A stretch of 64,000 nucleotides of DNA, from positions 2,232,001 through 2,296,000 of the forward strand of contig NZ_JAGIOD010000001.1 in the NCBI RefSeq assembly GCF_017876545.1, written 5' to 3'. Below the pieces are notes generated by a model. That model was not told the origin of the DNA. It worked only from the letters and a program-made list of their open reading frames with translations, and did not search any database. The position numbers and the translations under genes were made by a program. This DNA comes from Brachybacterium sacelli (GTDB taxonomy: Bacteria > Actinomycetota > Actinomycetes > Actinomycetales > Dermabacteraceae). This document shows, in pieces, positions 1 to 7,859 of the stretch (the first letter of the stretch is position 1; the number at the start of each line of letters is the position of its first letter).

Positions 1-73
1 GTGAGGACTCCATGCCCGCGTAACGGGCGGCCACGGGGAAGCGGTACGGCGCAGAGGTCTGGGGCACGGTCAT
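1..73 (-). CDS. N-terminus of an unidentified protein, cut by the window edge
   Basis: A reading frame starts at an ATG on the minus strand at 73 and runs off the left edge, giving 24 residues beginning MTVPQTSAPYRFPVAARYAG. It lies 12 bases downstream of the ogt stop codon and in the same direction, so it could be the third gene of the repair operon. The start resembles the N-terminus of some PLP-dependent aminotransferases (a basic stretch followed by 'ARYAGM'), but that is a weak impression from very few residues. No function can be assigned. Confidence 0.35.
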   Translation of the reverse strand, partial: MTVPQTSAPYRFPVAARYAGMESS

Positions 74-85
74 CGCCCCATCGTG

Positions 86-625
86 TCACGTGGTCAGGGC
101 CCCTTCGAGGACGAGCAGTGCCTGTTTGGTCTCGATCCCGCCCGCGTAGCCGGTCATCGCTCCGCTGGTGCCGAGCACGCGGTGGCACGGGACCACGATC
201 GAGAGCGGGTTGGAGCCGACGGCCGCGCCCACGGCCTGGGCGGCGCGGGGGCGGCCGAGATCCTGGGCGATCCGCCCGTAGGTGGTGGTCGCGCCGCGAG
301 GGATCTCCTGCAGTCGGGCCCAGACCGCCTGCTGGAACGCGGTGCCGCGTGGTGCCAGCGGCAGGTCGAAGTCCTCGCGCTCGCCGGCCAGGTAGGCGAG
401 CAGCTGGTCCCCGGCCGCCTCCAACAGGGGATCGGTCGCCGCGGCCGGCTCGCCGAGCCGTGCCGGGGGTGGGAAGTGGTTCTGCTCCTCACGCCAGAGC
501 CCGGTGACCGCCCCGCCCTCGGCGGCGAGCACGTAGGTGCCCAGCGGGGTGGGGAGCCGGCGGTGGCGCGGCCCCGGTGCAAACGTGTCGGCCGGGAGCT
601 GTCGGGTGGGGTGGGTGTCGGTCAT
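86..625 (-). CDS. ogt: methylated-DNA--[protein]-cysteine S-methyltransferase
   Basis: This 179-residue protein is an O6-alkylguanine-DNA alkyltransferase: it moves the alkyl group from O6-methylguanine to its own cysteine in a single suicide reaction. The active-site signature IVVPCHRV is present with the acceptor cysteine at about residue 147. It is preceded by the family's DNA-binding part, including TTYGRIAQDLGRP and AVGAAVGSNP. The length matches the usual 160-180 residues of stand-alone Ogt. It follows the Ada/AlkA gene by 40 bases on the same strand, so the two probably form a direct-repair plus base-excision operon for alkylation damage. The start is the first ATG of the frame and no closer alternative is evident. 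Confidence 0.95.
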   Translation of the reverse strand: MTDTHPTRQLPADTFAPGPRHRRLPTPLGTYVLAAEGGAVTGLWREEQNHFPPPARLGEPAAATDPLLEAAGDQLLAYLAGEREDFDLPLAPRGTAFQQAVWARLQEIPRGATTTYGRIAQDLGRPRAAQAVGAAVGSNPLSIVVPCHRVLGTSGAMTGYAGGIETKQALLVLEGALTT

Positions 626-665
626 CTCAGGGATCCTTCCATGGGGTCGTGAGCGGGGTCAGGGG

Positions 666-2195
666 TCAGCGGGACCTGGTGGCGGCGCGGAGCGCTGCCT
701 GGTGCTGCCACAGGTGGACGACGGCATAGGAGCGCCAGGGGGAGGCGTCGGCGAGCACCCGCCGCAGGGAGGCGTGGTCCTCGGCCAGTCCCAGGTCGCG
801 GGCCGCCCCGAGCAGGACGACGTCCCGGTCGGGGGCGACGTCCACCGCGCGCACTCCGCGCAGCAGCACGTAGTCGGCCGTCCAGGGGCCGATGCCGGCC
901 AGGGCGAGCAGGCGTTCGCGCAGCTCGTCGACGCTCCCGGCCAGGGGCAGTCCCAGCTCGTGCTCGGCGATCGCCGGCACGGCGGAGCTCAGGGTCTCCC
1001 GGCGAGCGCGGGGCCCACGGAACCACTGCTCCGCCGCGAGCGCCGCGGCGGCAGGATCCACCGGCGCCCGGTGCACCCCGGCCAGGTGGAGCGGCGCCGG
1101 CAGAGCCTCCTCCAACAGGTCTGTCGCGCGGGTGATCTGCTCGCGAGCCTGGGTCGTGGTGATCTGCTGGCCGGTGATCGCCCACAGCAGCGCCTCGGCG
1201 AGACTCGGCGCGCCGGGCAGGCGCACCCCGGGACGCGCCGCGACCAGGGGAGCGAGGGCAGGCAGCGCGGCGATCAGGCCCTCGTCGATGCCGACGGGGT
1301 CCGCGTCGAGGTCCAGCAGCCGGCGCACCAGCGCGATCGCGGCGGCATGGTCCCGCAGATCCGCCAGGTGCATGCTCACCGGCAGCGGACCGTCGGCGCC
1401 GAGATCGACCTGCACCGTCCCCGGGCCGTGCGGCAGATGCACCGCCCGGGTCCAGACCGGACCGCTGACGTCCTCGACCCCGGGCACGGCCCGGTGGGCG
1501 AACCAGGCGGCGAGGCCGGCCCCGTCGAAGGGGCGACGGACCGCCAGCCGACCGGTCACCACGGCGGCACCGTCGTCGCGCCCCGCGGGAGCGACGTCCT
1601 CGCGCGGGCCGGCGGAGCGACGGGGGCGCAGCGCCCGCTCCCGGACCTCCGACGGTGCGTGACCGAAGACCTGGGTGAAGGTCTCGTGGAACTGGCGCTC
1701 GCTGCCGAAGCCGGCCGCATGCGCGATCCGCGCCAGAGGGAGGTCGGAGCCGACGACCAGCTCATGCGAGCGGCGGGCGCGTCGCAGCCGGGCGTGGGCC
1801 AGGGCTCCGGCCCCGGTCGCCGCCAGCAGGGCGCGGTGCAGCGTCCGCTCCGAGACGGCCAGGCGCCGCGCGAGCTCCGGGACCGTCTCTTCGTCGTCGA
1901 GGACGCCAGCGTCGATCAGGCGCAGCGCTCTCCCGGCGAGCGACCCCTGCGGATCATCGTCGGGGCTGCCGGGCGGGGCCGTCGGGCCGCAGCGTTTGCA
2001 CGCGCGGTAGCCGCCGGCCACCGCGGCCGCGGCCGAGGGTGCGAACTCGACGCCGCCGCGCTGCGGGGTGCGGGCCGGGCAGGAGGGACGGCAGAAGATG
2101 CCCGTCGACCGCACGCAGGTGAAGAACATCCCGTCGAAACGGGTGTCCCGGGCACGGATCGCGGCATAGCGCTCGTCGTCGGTCATCACGGTCAT
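666..2195 (-). CDS. alkA: Ada N-terminal/AraC HTH fused to AlkA-type 3-methyladenine DNA glycosylase
   Basis: A protein of about 509 residues with three parts. Residues 1-75 are the Ada zinc-binding methyl-acceptor domain, with Cys35, Cys39, Cys66 and Cys69 in FCRPSC and ACKRC. An AraC-type helix-turn-helix follows (about 90-185, including ARIAHAAGFGSERQFHETF). The C-terminal half is an AlkA N-domain plus HhH-GPD glycosylase with LAGIGPWTADYVLLRG and the downstream Asp of the DVAPDRD segment. It should excise alkylated purines and, through the Ada part, sense methyl-phosphotriesters and activate transcription. The open frame extends upstream to 2594, but MTVMTDDERYAAI at 2195 (or the ATG at 2186) is where family similarity begins. 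ogt lies directly downstream. Confidence 0.9.
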   Translation of the reverse strand: MTVMTDDERYAAIRARDTRFDGMFFTCVRSTGIFCRPSCPARTPQRGGVEFAPSAAAAVAGGYRACKRCGPTAPPGSPDDDPQGSLAGRALRLIDAGVLDDEETVPELARRLAVSERTLHRALLAATGAGALAHARLRRARRSHELVVGSDLPLARIAHAAGFGSERQFHETFTQVFGHAPSEVRERALRPRRSAGPREDVAPAGRDDGAAVVTGRLAVRRPFDGAGLAAWFAHRAVPGVEDVSGPVWTRAVHLPHGPGTVQVDLGADGPLPVSMHLADLRDHAAAIALVRRLLDLDADPVGIDEGLIAALPALAPLVAARPGVRLPGAPSLAEALLWAITGQQITTTQAREQITRATDLLEEALPAPLHLAGVHRAPVDPAAAALAAEQWFRGPRARRETLSSAVPAIAEHELGLPLAGSVDELRERLLALAGIGPWTADYVLLRGVRAVDVAPDRDVVLLGAARDLGLAEDHASLRRVLADASPWRSYAVVHLWQHQAALRAATRSR

Positions 2196-2329
2196 GACAC
2201 CAGTGAACCGCGCCGCGGCCTGGGGCACCAGCGGAAATCGGACAGCGCGGCAGGACGGCGCCGGCGCGCAGGTGGTGATGACGGCACCGCGACCTGGCGC
2301 AGACCTCCCGCGCGGACGAGAATGAGACG

Positions 2330-3586
2330 ATGGGGACACTCGGGACATCAAGGACGACGGGGACGGCGGGTCACGAGGCACTCGTGGCACGGTTGCGCCG
2401 CGCCGGCTGCGTCTTCGCCGAGCAGGAGGCGGCCGTCCTCGAGGAGGCCGCCGGCGATCCGCACGAGCTGGAACGTCTCTGCGCCCGTCGCGAGGCCGGG
2501 GAGTTCCTCGAGCACGTGGTCGGCTCCGTCGAGATCTGCGGGGAGCGCCTGTCCATCGGATCCGGTTGCTTCGTGCCGCGCCAGCGCACCGCACTGCTGA
2601 TCGGGACCGCGCTCGCCGAGGCCCGACGGCGTCGCCGCCCCGTCATCGTCGAGGCCTGCTGCGGCATCGCCCCCCTCGCCACGATCATCGGGCGCCGGGT
2701 GCCCACCGCCCGGGTGCACGTGACCGACCACGATCCGTGCCCGCTGGTCCACGCCCGGGAGAACCTCCCGCCAGGGGCCGAGGTGCACTGCGGCACCGGC
2801 CTGGGGCCCCTGCCGCCGGAGCTCGCGGGCGCGGTGGACCTCCTGGCCGCGGTCCCTCCCTACGTCCCCGCCGGGCAGTGGGACCTGATGCCGCGCGAGG
2901 CGCGCGAGCACGAACCGGTCCCCGCCCTCGTCGCCGGGCACGACGGCCTGGACGAGGTGCGGCGCCTGCTCAAGGAGGCCCCGCACTGGCTGGCCCCGGG
3001 CGGGGTGCTGCTGCTCGAGATGCACCGCGACCAGGCACCCTCCGCGCTCGCCGCCGCCCGCGGGACCGGTGCCTATGGAGAGTTGGGGACCGTGGACGGC
3101 GAGGACGGGGAAACCGCCCTCCTCCGCGCCACGATGCCGGCCAGGGCGCCCGCCCCCTCGCCGGCCGGTCCCGCCCCGGACCTCGTGCTGCTGCGACGGG
3201 TGCGGGACCGGATCGATCGCGACCACGCCCAGCCCCTCGACGTCGAGACGCTCGCGCGCACGGTGCACCTCTCCGGCGGGCACCTCAGCCGTCGCTTCCG
3301 CGAGGAGTACGGGGAATCGCCCTACTCCTACCTCATGACCCGTCGGATCGAACGGGCGATGGCCCTACTGCGGCACACCGACCGTTCCGTCACCGACATC
3401 TGCATGGCCGTCGGCTTCTCCTCGCCGGGCACCTTCAGCACCCGCTTCAAGGAGCTGCTCGGGATCCCGCCCTCGGTCTATCGCGAGCAGGGGGTCGAGG
3501 TGCTCGACTCCATGCCGCCCTGCATCGCGCGACGCGTGACCAGACCGATCAGGAAACGAGAAGCGCCGCCGCCGAGCGGGGCCTAG
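2330..3586 (+). CDS. HemK/PrmC-like methyltransferase fused to an AraC-family HTH domain
   Basis: One uninterrupted frame of 418 residues joins two proteins normally separate. Residues 1-265 look like the 'putative protein N5-glutamine methyltransferase' group. They carry a SAM-binding region VEACCGIAPLATIIGRR and an AVPPYVP motif in the place of the catalytic NPPY of PrmC, and end in a typical DGETALLRAT tail. Residues about 283-390 are an AraC-type double helix-turn-helix (LSGGHLSRRFREEYGESPY, VTDICMAVGFSSPGTFSTRF). The NPPY Asn is replaced, so glutamine methylation is doubtful. The next gene, a VOC protein, starts 11 bases after the stop; AraC regulator plus VOC protein is a common pair, suggesting the AraC half controls that gene. 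Confidence 0.82.
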   Translation: MGTLGTSRTTGTAGHEALVARLRRAGCVFAEQEAAVLEEAAGDPHELERLCARREAGEFLEHVVGSVEICGERLSIGSGCFVPRQRTALLIGTALAEARRRRRPVIVEACCGIAPLATIIGRRVPTARVHVTDHDPCPLVHARENLPPGAEVHCGTGLGPLPPELAGAVDLLAAVPPYVPAGQWDLMPREAREHEPVPALVAGHDGLDEVRRLLKEAPHWLAPGGVLLLEMHRDQAPSALAAARGTGAYGELGTVDGEDGETALLRATMPARAPAPSPAGPAPDLVLLRRVRDRIDRDHAQPLDVETLARTVHLSGGHLSRRFREEYGESPYSYLMTRRIERAMALLRHTDRSVTDICMAVGFSSPGTFSTRFKELLGIPPSVYREQGVEVLDSMPPCIARRVTRPIRKREAPPPSGA

Positions 3587-3596
3587 ATTCCCAGGT

Positions 3597-4028
3597 ATGA
3601 CACAGAAGACCCGCTCCGCCACCGCCTGCTCGATCCACTCCAGCTTCCTGCCCCACACCGACGCCGAGGCCTCGCTCGCCTTCTACCGCGATGTGCTCGG
3701 CTTCGAGGTGCGGCTCGACGTCGGCGGTGGCCAGATGCGCTGGCTCACCGTCGGTCCGGCCGGTCAGGACACCGCGATCGTGCTGCACCCGCTGTTCGAG
3801 GGCAACGGGATCACACCGGAGGAGAACGCGACATTGGCCGCGCTCATCGCCAAGGGCTCCTACTTCGGGGCGAACCTCGCCGCCGACGACCTCGACGCGA
3901 CCTTCGCCGCCCTCGTAGCGGCCGGGGCCGACATCGTCCAGGAGCCGATCGACCAGGACTACGGCCTGCGCGACTGCGCCGTCCGCGACCCCGCCGGCAA
4001 TCTCCTGCGCATCCAGCAGTCCGCCTGA
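3597..4028 (+). CDS. VOC-superfamily (glyoxalase/bleomycin-resistance fold) protein
   Basis: This 143-residue protein has the paired beta-alpha-beta-beta-beta layout of the vicinal oxygen chelate fold. An N-terminal SFLPHTDAEASLAFYRDVLGFE segment and a C-terminal DYGLRDCAVRDPAGNLLRI segment are characteristic. Members bind a divalent metal or sequester small hydrophobic compounds; the substrate here cannot be read from sequence. It begins 11 bases after the methyltransferase-AraC fusion gene and is likely co-transcribed and controlled by it. It lies convergent to the ABC-2 permease gene, with only 16 bases between their ends. Confidence 0.88.
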   Translation: MTQKTRSATACSIHSSFLPHTDAEASLAFYRDVLGFEVRLDVGGGQMRWLTVGPAGQDTAIVLHPLFEGNGITPEENATLAALIAKGSYFGANLAADDLDATFAALVAAGADIVQEPIDQDYGLRDCAVRDPAGNLLRIQQSA

Positions 4029-4044
4029 TCGTCCGTTCCTACGC

Positions 4045-4833
4045 TCATTCCCAGCGGAACAGCCAGGAGGCGATCGTGACGCCGACGACGATCGCCGCGA
4101 CGAGGGAGAGGAGCGGTGCGGCGCCGACGGGCTGCCCCGCCCACGCGGCGCCGAGTGCTTCGACGGTGGCACCGAAGGGCAGGTGGCCACCGATCCGCGC
4201 GATCGGCTCCGGCAGCGACTGGAGTCCTCCGAACATGCCGCCCGTCGCTCCGAGCAGCAGGAAGCCGATCAGGCCGATCGCGACCGCGGAGTTCGGCGTG
4301 GGGGCGGTCGCCGCCACGATCATCCCCATTGCATACATCGCCGCGGCGGCCAGGGCCAGCACCCCGAGCGCGGGAAGCAGGTCAACGGGCGGACGGGCCC
4401 CGAAGACGGTCAGGGCGACCACGAGGGCCAGGGTGATGCCGAGGACGGACTGCAGGATGCTCACGATCACCTGCGCCGCCATCACCGTCACCGGGGAGGC
4501 CGGGGTGAGGGCGAGCCGGCGCAGGATCCCGCTGCGCCGGTAGTAGGCGAGGAAGCTGGGCATGTTCAGCACTCCCACCATCGTGAGCACCATGGTGATC
4601 ACCAGCGGGAGCACGAACAGGTCCAGAGCGGTGCGGCCGGCGGTGATCACCTGCTCCCCGCTGGAACCGGCGCTGGTCAGCAGGATCAGCAGCGGCAGGC
4701 CGAGCGGGACGATCAGGCCGGCGGTGTCGCGCACGACCATCTTCGCCTCGCTGAGGACCAGGACCGCCAAAGAGCGCAGGCCGGGCCTGCGGCTGCGGCG
4801 CGGCGCGGAGGCACGGGCATCGTTGGCGCTCAT
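4045..4833 (-). CDS. ABC-2 type exporter permease
   Basis: A 262-residue integral membrane protein with about six hydrophobic segments, typical of ABC-2 permeases. The cytoplasmic N-terminus (SEAKMVVRDTAG) is followed by a long periplasmic-side loop after the first membrane span, then FLAYYRRSGILRRLALTPAS, which is the usual coupling region of drug-efflux ABC-2 permeases. Its ATG overlaps the stop of the ATPase gene (ATGA), indicating translational coupling. With the ATPase and the divergent two-component system it forms an efflux unit of the kind induced by membrane-active compounds; the substrate is unknown. Confidence 0.9.
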   Translation of the reverse strand: MSANDARASAPRRSRRPGLRSLAVLVLSEAKMVVRDTAGLIVPLGLPLLILLTSAGSSGEQVITAGRTALDLFVLPLVITMVLTMVGVLNMPSFLAYYRRSGILRRLALTPASPVTVMAAQVIVSILQSVLGITLALVVALTVFGARPPVDLLPALGVLALAAAAMYAMGMIVAATAPTPNSAVAIGLIGFLLLGATGGMFGGLQSLPEPIARIGGHLPFGATVEALGAAWAGQPVGAAPLLSLVAAIVVGVTIASWLFRWE

Positions 4834-5564
4834 TCTGCGACCTCCAGGTCGTGTCCGGTGAGCTGGACGAAGGCCTCGTCCAGGGTCGAGGTGCCGGCCC
4901 GCGCGACGACCTCGGCGGGGGAGTCGGTGGTCAGCACGCATCCCGCCTCGAGCAGCACGATGCGGTCGCACAGCTGCTCGACCTCCTCCATCGTGTGGCT
5001 CACCAGGAGGATCGTGACTCCGTCCTCGCGCAGGTGCTCGAGCGTGCGCCACATGCGGCGCCGCGCCGCCGGGTCCAGGCCCGTGGTGAGCTCGTCGAGG
5101 ATCACCACGCGGGGCCGTCCGGCCAGGGCGAGCGCGACCGAGAGTCGCTGCTGCTGCCCACCGGAGAGACGCTCGAAGCGGGTGTGGCGCTGGTGCCCCA
5201 GCTCGACCAGGTCGAGCAGCTCCTGGGTGGAGCGGGGATCGGGGTAGAAGCTGCGGTACAGCCGGATCAGCTCCGTGACGGTCAGGGCGCCGTGCAGCTG
5301 CGCGTCCTGGAGCTGGACCCCGAGGACCTGCCGCAGCGCGGCGCGGTCGCGGCGCGGGTCCAGGCCGAGCACGCGCACGTGTCCGTCGTCGGGGGACCGC
5401 AGTCCGGCGATCATCTCGACGGTGGTGGACTTCCCGGCCCCGTTGATCCCGAGGATCCCGAGGGTCTCGCCGTGCTGGACGCTCAGGCTGACGTCGTCCA
5501 CGGCGACCGTGTTCCCGTACCTCTTGGCGACGTGCTCGACCTCGACGGCTGGTGCTCTGCTCAT
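4830..5564 (-). CDS. ABC transporter ATP-binding protein
   Basis: This 244-residue ATPase has Walker A GINGAGKST, the signature LSGGQQQRLSVALAL, Walker B VVILDE and the switch histidine in VSHTMEE. The usual proline after Walker B is leucine here (LDELTTGLDP), a variant seen in this subfamily. It pairs with the ABC-2 permease encoded immediately downstream with a 4-base overlap. The gene is divergent from the histidine kinase gene across 110 bases that contain a perfect inverted repeat, so the response regulator may control the exporter from there. Confidence 0.93.
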   Translation of the reverse strand: MSRAPAVEVEHVAKRYGNTVAVDDVSLSVQHGETLGILGINGAGKSTTVEMIAGLRSPDDGHVRVLGLDPRRDRAALRQVLGVQLQDAQLHGALTVTELIRLYRSFYPDPRSTQELLDLVELGHQRHTRFERLSGGQQQRLSVALALAGRPRVVILDELTTGLDPAARRRMWRTLEHLREDGVTILLVSHTMEEVEQLCDRIVLLEAGCVLTTDSPAEVVARAGTSTLDEAFVQLTGHDLEVAE

Positions 5565-5608
5565 ACCTCGACGCTAGGCACCGAGAACGGGTACGGATCA
5601 GTGCCGAC

Positions 5609-5656
5609 GGTCACCAGTGCCACCCGTGACCATCGGCACGGGTGGCACTGGTGACC
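5609..5656. promoter_or_regulatory. perfect 20-bp inverted repeat, candidate operator
   Basis: Between the divergent exporter and sensor-kinase genes lies an inverted repeat with two perfect 20-base arms, 5609-5628 (starting GGTCACCAGTGCC) and 5637-5656, separated by 8 bases. A further copy of CAGTGCC stands upstream at 5599-5605, 16 bases from the one in the left arm. The position between divergently transcribed genes and just ahead of the kinase start suggests an operator bound by a dimeric regulator, most simply the NarL-type regulator encoded nearby. In RNA it would also form a strong hairpin. No protein binding is known to me. Confidence 0.6.
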
Positions 5657-5674
5657 GAGCTCTAAGGTGATCCC

Positions 5675-6778
5675 ATGCGACGACTGGGTACGGAGGGCTG
5701 GGCGGGTGTGGCGATGATGATCGTCGCCGTGGCCGTGTCCCTTCCCGTGCTGCTGTGGGACGTCCCGCTGCGTATCCCACGCCCGCTGTGGGCACTGGTG
5801 CTGGTGGTGGCGCTCGCGGCCGTGGTCGCCGTGGGAGTGCTGAGTGCCCGTCGTCGCGCCTCTCGCGCGGTGCTCGCGACCGCAGTGGTCACCGTCTGGG
5901 TCCTCGTCCTTACCGTTCCCGCGATGGGTCTGCTGCACGTGCTGGTGGTGATCACGGCCGCCGTGAGCGTGTATGTCGTGCCGCTCTCCGTGAGCCTCGC
6001 CATCGCCGGGACGAACACCGTCGTCGTGCTGATCAACAACAGCCTGGTATCGGCCGACTCCTCCGAAGTCCTGATCCTGACCGGCTTCTACCTGCTGATC
6101 CAGCTGGCCACCATCTTCAGCACCGCCACCATGCTGCGGGAGAGACGGATGCGCACCGAGCTCGCCCGCGCGCACGTGGATCTCCAGGCCGCGGGCATTC
6201 TGCTCGAGGAATCCGCGCGCACCGCCGAGCGGCTGCGCATCTCCCGCGATCTGCATGACCTCATCGGCCACCAGCTGACCGTGCTCACCCTCAATCTCGA
6301 GGCCGCGCGGCATCTCGGGGCAGGGCCGGGTGAGGAGCACGTCGAGCGGGCCGACCAGGTCGCGCGCACACTGCTGCGGGACGTGCGCTCAACGGTCGAC
6401 ACCCTGCGCGACAAAGGGTCGGACCTCGAGACCGCGCTGACCCGCATGGTGGACGGCGTGCCCGGACTGGCGGTCGAGATCACGGTCGAGGAGGGCCTCG
6501 AGCTCGATCAGGAGCGCGCGCTCGCCCTCGTGCGGCTGGCGCAGGAGGCGCTGACCAACACGATCCGGCATGCGCAGGCCGAGCACCTGAGCATCGACGT
6601 CAGTCGCCGCGACGGCGCCGTCGAGCTCCGTGCGGCCGATGACGGCGTCGGGGCACGAGAGGTGCGGCTCGGCAACGGTCTGCGCGGGCTGCGGGAGCGT
6701 TTCGAGGGCCTCGGCGGCGGGGTCGATGTCGAGGGGCACGAGGGATTCCGCGTGACCGGGCACCTGGAGGCGGCATGA
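5675..6778 (+). CDS. NarL-system (HisKA_3) sensor histidine kinase
   Basis: A 367-residue membrane kinase. Residues 10-150 contain about five hydrophobic segments with very short loops, as in DesK-type sensors that detect membrane state. The dimerisation/phosphoacceptor domain has RISRDLHDLIGHQLTVL with the phosphorylated His at about 194, and the HATPase domain carries LAQEALTNTIRHAQA and NGLRGLRERFEGLGG. It would autophosphorylate and pass phosphate to the regulator encoded next, with which it overlaps by 4 bases. The divergent ABC exporter is its probable regulatory target. Confidence 0.93.
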   Translation: MRRLGTEGWAGVAMMIVAVAVSLPVLLWDVPLRIPRPLWALVLVVALAAVVAVGVLSARRRASRAVLATAVVTVWVLVLTVPAMGLLHVLVVITAAVSVYVVPLSVSLAIAGTNTVVVLINNSLVSADSSEVLILTGFYLLIQLATIFSTATMLRERRMRTELARAHVDLQAAGILLEESARTAERLRISRDLHDLIGHQLTVLTLNLEAARHLGAGPGEEHVERADQVARTLLRDVRSTVDTLRDKGSDLETALTRMVDGVPGLAVEITVEEGLELDQERALALVRLAQEALTNTIRHAQAEHLSIDVSRRDGAVELRAADDGVGAREVRLGNGLRGLRERFEGLGGGVDVEGHEGFRVTGHLEAA

Positions 6779-7419
6779 CCCGCGTGATCGTGGTCGACGA
6801 CCACGCCCTGGTGCGTGAGGGCCTTCGCACCCTGCTGCAGCTGGCGGGGATCGACGTGGTCGCCGAGGGGGCCGACGGTGAGGAGGCGATCGAGGCCATC
6901 GTCCGGCACCGCGCGGACGCGGTGCTGCTGGACCTGCGGATGCCGCACCGTGACGGGATCTGGGTCCTGGAGCAGCTGCGCGAGCGTGGCGAGGAGATCC
7001 CGGTGCTGGTCCTGACCACCTTCGACGACGACGAGCTGGTGCTGGGGGCGCTCCGCGCCGGCGCCCGCGGCTACCTGCTCAAGGACGTCACCCTCGACCG
7101 GCTGGCCCGGGCCGTGCGCACGCTCGCCGACGGGGGCACGTTGATCTCCCCGTCCCTCACCGATCGTCTGCTGCGCGTGGTCCGGGCCACGGAGCCGACC
7201 GCCGACGTTCCCGCCACGACGGTGCAGCCCCTGACCGAGCGGGAGCTGGACGTCCTGCGTCTGATCGCCGAGGGGTACAGCAATCGGGAGATCGCGGGGC
7301 TCCTGCACCTGGCGGAGGGGACGGTCAAGAACCACTCCTCGACGATCCTGCAGAAGACCGGGGCGCGCGACCGCACTCAGGCGGTGCTGCGGGCGCTCCG
7401 CGACGGGGCCCTCGAATGA
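6775..7419 (+). CDS. NarL/FixJ-family response regulator
   Basis: This 214-residue regulator has a receiver domain with acidic residues VVDDH at 7-9, phosphoacceptor Asp53 in LLDLRMPHRDG and the conserved Lys in GYLLKDV. The C-terminal LuxR-type helix-turn-helix reads LTEREVDVLRLIAEG-like, with NREIAGLLHLAEGTVKNH. It is translated coupled to the kinase gene (ATGA overlap). The inverted repeat at 5609-5656 is the most obvious candidate binding site. Confidence 0.95.
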   Translation: MTRVIVVDDHALVREGLRTLLQLAGIDVVAEGADGEEAIEAIVRHRADAVLLDLRMPHRDGIWVLEQLRERGEEIPVLVLTTFDDDELVLGALRAGARGYLLKDVTLDRLARAVRTLADGGTLISPSLTDRLLRVVRATEPTADVPATTVQPLTERELDVLRLIAEGYSNREIAGLLHLAEGTVKNHSSTILQKTGARDRTQAVLRALRDGALE

Positions 7420-7447
7420 GCCGCACCCCGATGAGCCCCGGCGCAGA

Positions 7448-7481
7448 AGAGCCGCGGCCCCGAGGGAGGGGCCGCGGCTCT
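7448..7481. terminator. strong hairpin terminator, bidirectional
   Basis: A perfect 14-bp stem (AGAGCCGCGGCCCC with its complement) closes a 6-base loop just after the response regulator stop. No U-tract follows, as is usual in high-GC actinobacteria. It separates the regulator gene from the oppositely oriented tRNA-Gly gene. Confidence 0.75.
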
Positions 7482-7486
7482 CGAGC

Positions 7487-7560
7487 TGGAGCGGGCGACG
7501 GGAATCGAACCCGCGTAATCAGTTTGGAAGACTGAGGCTCTACCATTGAGCTACGCCCGC
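7487..7560 (-). tRNA. tRNA-Gly (anticodon TCC)
   Basis: Read on the minus strand, the cloverleaf starts GCGGGCGTAGCTCAATGG and its 7-bp acceptor stem closes with CGCCCGC. The anticodon loop is CTTCCAA with anticodon TCC, and the T-loop GGTTCGATTCC is canonical. The 3' CCA appears to be encoded (7487-7489). Confidence 0.95.
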
Positions 7561-7697
7561 GGACCGCTCCATTCAACCAGATCACCGGCGCGATGGCACA
7601 TCCGTCGTGGGCCAGGAGACATGCATCTGCTCACAGCCCGCCAGGACGATTCAGGCAGGCGGCAGGGGGAACGGGTAATATCCCCTGGGTTGCCCTC

Positions 7698-7771
7698 CGG
7701 GGTGTAGCTCAGCTTGGTAGAGCACCCGCTTTGGGAGCGGGAAGTCGCAGGTTCAAATCCTGTCACCCCGA
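7698..7771 (+). tRNA. tRNA-Pro (anticodon TGG)
   Basis: The acceptor arm CGGGGTG pairs with CACCCCG. The D-arm contains AGCTCAGCTTGG, the anticodon stem CCCGC/GCGGG encloses TTTGGGA with anticodon TGG, and the T-arm is GCAGGTTCAAATCCTGT. No CCA is encoded. It lies about 90 bases upstream of the trigger factor gene. Confidence 0.95.
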
Positions 7772-7859
7772 CTCCGTCTCCGGGTCGCCGCCGCGTGCGA
7801 GCTCCGAGGCGTCCGTGAGAACAGACCATAGACCGACCATCCACAGGGAGACCTGACCA

